Shown: piece after piece, positions 6,629-7,625 of the stretch
How the letters are laid out: the number at the start of each line of letters is the position of its first letter
Numbering within the stretch: position 1 is the first letter of the stretch
Assembly (NCBI GenBank): GCA_964440405.1
Contig: CAYTSB010000043.1
Coordinates: forward strand, 1 to 7,625
Origin: DAOSVX01 sp964440405
GTDB taxonomy: Bacteria; Bacillota_I; Bacilli_A; RF39; UBA660
Direction: 5' to 3'
Length of the DNA stretch: 7,625 nt
Made by a program: the position numbers and the translations under genes
Notes under the pieces: generated by a model
Told to the model about the DNA's origin: nothing
Databases searched by the model: none
The model's input: the letters and a program-made list of their open reading frames with translations, nothing else

Positions 6629-7009
6629 ATGATAAAAGAATTCAAAGAATTTATATCAAAAGGGAATGTACTAGATTTAGCAATTGGAGTTATCGTCGGA
6701 GGAGCCTTTGGAAAAATAGTCTCTTCATTAGTTAGTGATATTTTGATGCCGTTGCTTGGAATAGTCACTGGAGGCATAGATTTTACAAAGTTCTCTTTAG
6801 CTCTCGGAGATGCTAGCATAAACTATGGTGTATTTATTCAAAATGTTTTAGATTTTATAATTGTTGCTTTCTGTATTTTCTTAATTGTTAAACTTACAAA
6901 TAAATTTAAGAAAAAAGAAGAAAAGAAAGAAATTAAAAAGGAAATAAAATCAGAAGAAGTAATGCTCCTAACTGAAATCAGAGATAGCTTAAAAAAAAGA
7001 AAATCTTAA
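6629..7009 (+). CDS. mscL: Large-conductance mechanosensitive channel MscL
   Basis: MscL is a homopentameric membrane channel that opens under high membrane tension and releases solutes during hypo-osmotic shock. The 126-residue length is typical. The N-terminal amphipathic segment (MIKEFKEFISKGN) leads into TM1 (about 15-43), with the hallmark LDLAIGVIVGGAFGKIVSS and DILMPLLG. A short external loop follows, then TM2 (about 67-90). A very lysine/glutamate-rich linker (91-109) precedes the conserved C-terminal helix LLTEIRDSL. GGAGG lies 13 nt before the ATG, a longer spacing than usual, but no in-frame alternative start exists between them and the N-terminus aligns with the family. It starts 40 nt after the SleC-like gene on the same strand. 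The last codons lie inside a hairpin. Confidence 0.97.
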   Translation: MIKEFKEFISKGNVLDLAIGVIVGGAFGKIVSSLVSDILMPLLGIVTGGIDFTKFSLALGDASINYGVFIQNVLDFIIVAFCIFLIVKLTNKFKKKEEKKEIKKEIKSEEVMLLTEIRDSLKKRKS

Positions 7010-7019
7010 TTTTCTTTTT
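6994..7019. terminator. Bidirectional hairpin over the mscL stop codon
   Basis: AAAAAGAAAAT (6994-7004) pairs perfectly with ATTTTCTTTTT (7009-7019) around a 4-nt loop, an 11-bp stem with a single G-C pair. The T-run at 7015-7019 serves the plus strand, and the A-run at 6991-6998 gives eight Ts on the minus strand. The mscL stop codon (7007-7009) straddles the loop and the right arm. On the minus strand this is the first good terminator after the permease gene. The low GC content makes it weaker than a typical terminator. Confidence 0.5.
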
Positions 7020-7062
7020 ATTTTATTTGAATATTATAAATTTAATTATTATTAACTGCTGC

Positions 7063-7087
7063 TATCATAAATTTATGATATTTTTTT
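7063..7087 (+). terminator. Intrinsic terminator downstream of mscL
   Basis: The sequence TATCATAAATTTATGATA (7063-7080) is a perfect 18-bp palindrome, giving a stem of about 7 bp with a 4-nt loop. Seven Ts at 7081-7087 follow directly. No T-run exists on the minus strand, so it acts only on plus-strand transcripts. It ends 5 nt before the stop of the convergent permease gene. Confidence 0.75.
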
Positions 7088-7092
7088 ATTAT

Positions 7093-7625
7093 TTATTCGC
7101 TTCTTAATGCTTCGACTGGATCTTTTTTACTAGCCATTTTTGCCGGAATAAAGCCTGCAATAACAGTTAGGAAAACACTTATTAAAATTAAAGCAAAAGC
7201 ATTATAAAATGTAAGTTGCGCTATATTTGATACATTGGCATAATTTTTAACTATGATATTAATTAAAATATTAATTAAAATATTAATTAAAAGAGTTATA
7301 CTTATCCCTAAAACGCCTGCGATTAATCCCTCAATAAATGTTTCTGCATTAAATACCCTTGATATGTCTTTTTTACTGGCTCCAACTGCTCTTAATACAC
7401 CTATTTCTTTAGTTCTTTCAAGAACACTAATATAGGTAATTACTGATATCATAATACTAGATACAACTAAAGATACTCCTACAAATCCAATTAGCCCAAT
7501 TGTTACAACATCAATAATTGTTGTTACCGATGACATTATTAGTCCTACATAATCTGTATAAGTTATAATCTTATCATCTTCTCCAGATTTAGATTTTTCT
7601 TCATTATAATCTTTTATAATTTCTT
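7093..7625 (-). CDS. MacB/FtsX-type ABC transporter permease, C-terminal part
   Basis: The frame is open to the right edge, so only the last 176 residues are seen. The ATG at 7536 is internal: the 29 codons before it (ending ITYTDYVGLI) continue the same protein. The visible part is the C-terminal FtsX-like permease domain: a membrane helix (about residues 38-63), the cytoplasmic motif ERTKEIGVLRAVGASKKDI (69-87), a long second helix (about 91-125), a third helix (139-160), and the terminal motif ending DPVEALRSE. This family moves lipoproteins, peptides or antibiotics, or couples ATP hydrolysis to events outside the membrane. The YTDYVGLIMSSV segment resembles large Bacillota proteins that fuse an ATPase domain to the permease, but the upstream part is not visible. 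It is convergent with mscL. Three 12-bp repeats lie in the second helix. Confidence 0.88.
   Translation of the reverse strand, partial: EIIKDYNEEKSKSGEDDKIITYTDYVGLIMSSVTTIIDVVTIGLIGFVGVSLVVSSIMISVITYISVLERTKEIGVLRAVGASKKDISRVFNAETFIEGLIAGVLGISITLLINILINILINIIVKNYANVSNIAQLTFYNAFALILISVFLTVIAGFIPAKMASKKDPVEALRSE
7256..7291. repeat. 12-bp tandem repeat, three copies, within the permease gene
   Basis: The unit ATATTAATTAAA occurs three times in a row without mismatch. Because 12 is a multiple of three, it stays in frame and encodes a repeated Ile-Asn-Ile-Leu on the minus strand, inside the second membrane helix of the permease. Copy-number changes would lengthen or shorten the helix by about one turn without breaking the frame. 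Confidence 0.9.

Noticed and set aside
7093..7536. Treating the ATG at 7536 as the true start of a 147-residue permease.
   Set aside because: The frame continues open to the window edge and the preceding residues match the same family, so the ATG is internal.

Overview
The window looks like a chromosomal segment from a low-GC, endospore-forming member of the Bacillota, probably from an assembled draft or metagenome. Base composition is strongly AT-rich, ribosome binding sites are strong GGAGG types, and genes end at compact hairpin/T-run terminators. A SleC-type spore cortex-lytic enzyme gene points to sporulation. Every tryptophan codon I checked in the long genes is TGG and the long frames are unbroken, so TGA is read as stop. 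I cannot name the genus from sequence alone. A run of ten Ns at 819-828 marks a scaffold join.

Region 1 (1-818, minus strand): a short 5' fragment of a serine site-specific recombinase with an intact start but an abrupt end; an unrecognised 92-residue protein gene upstream of it; and a tRNA-Gly(CCC) gene with its own promoter and terminator. The first two look like the remnant of an integrated element lying just downstream of the tRNA.

Region 2 (829-4418, plus strand): two overlapping genes for a heterodimeric ABC exporter of the TM287/288, LmrCD, BmrCD type. The first subunit has the degenerate catalytic residues and the second the canonical ones. A possible operator/promoter lies just upstream, interrupted by the gap. 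A hairpin terminator follows the second stop codon directly.

Region 3 (4506-6588): a divergent pair with a 91-bp shared upstream region. The minus-strand gene encodes a peptidoglycan-binding protein with one PG_binding_1 domain and three LysM domains. The plus-strand gene encodes a SleC-like cortex-lytic enzyme. Neither has a signal peptide, which fits proteins deposited in the developing spore rather than secreted.

Region 4 (6589-7625): mscL, encoding the large-conductance mechanosensitive channel, then a convergent gene that runs off the right edge and encodes the C-terminal part of a MacB/FtsX-type ABC permease. Two hairpins lie between them. The permease gene carries three perfect copies of a 12-bp tandem repeat within a membrane segment.

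Most of the window is recognisable gene families. The parts most worth a second look are the broken recombinase with its odd tail, the unknown 92-residue protein, the spore-linked LysM/SleC pair beside mscL, and the in-frame repeat in the permease. I see no CRISPR array, complete insertion sequence or clear new multi-gene system.
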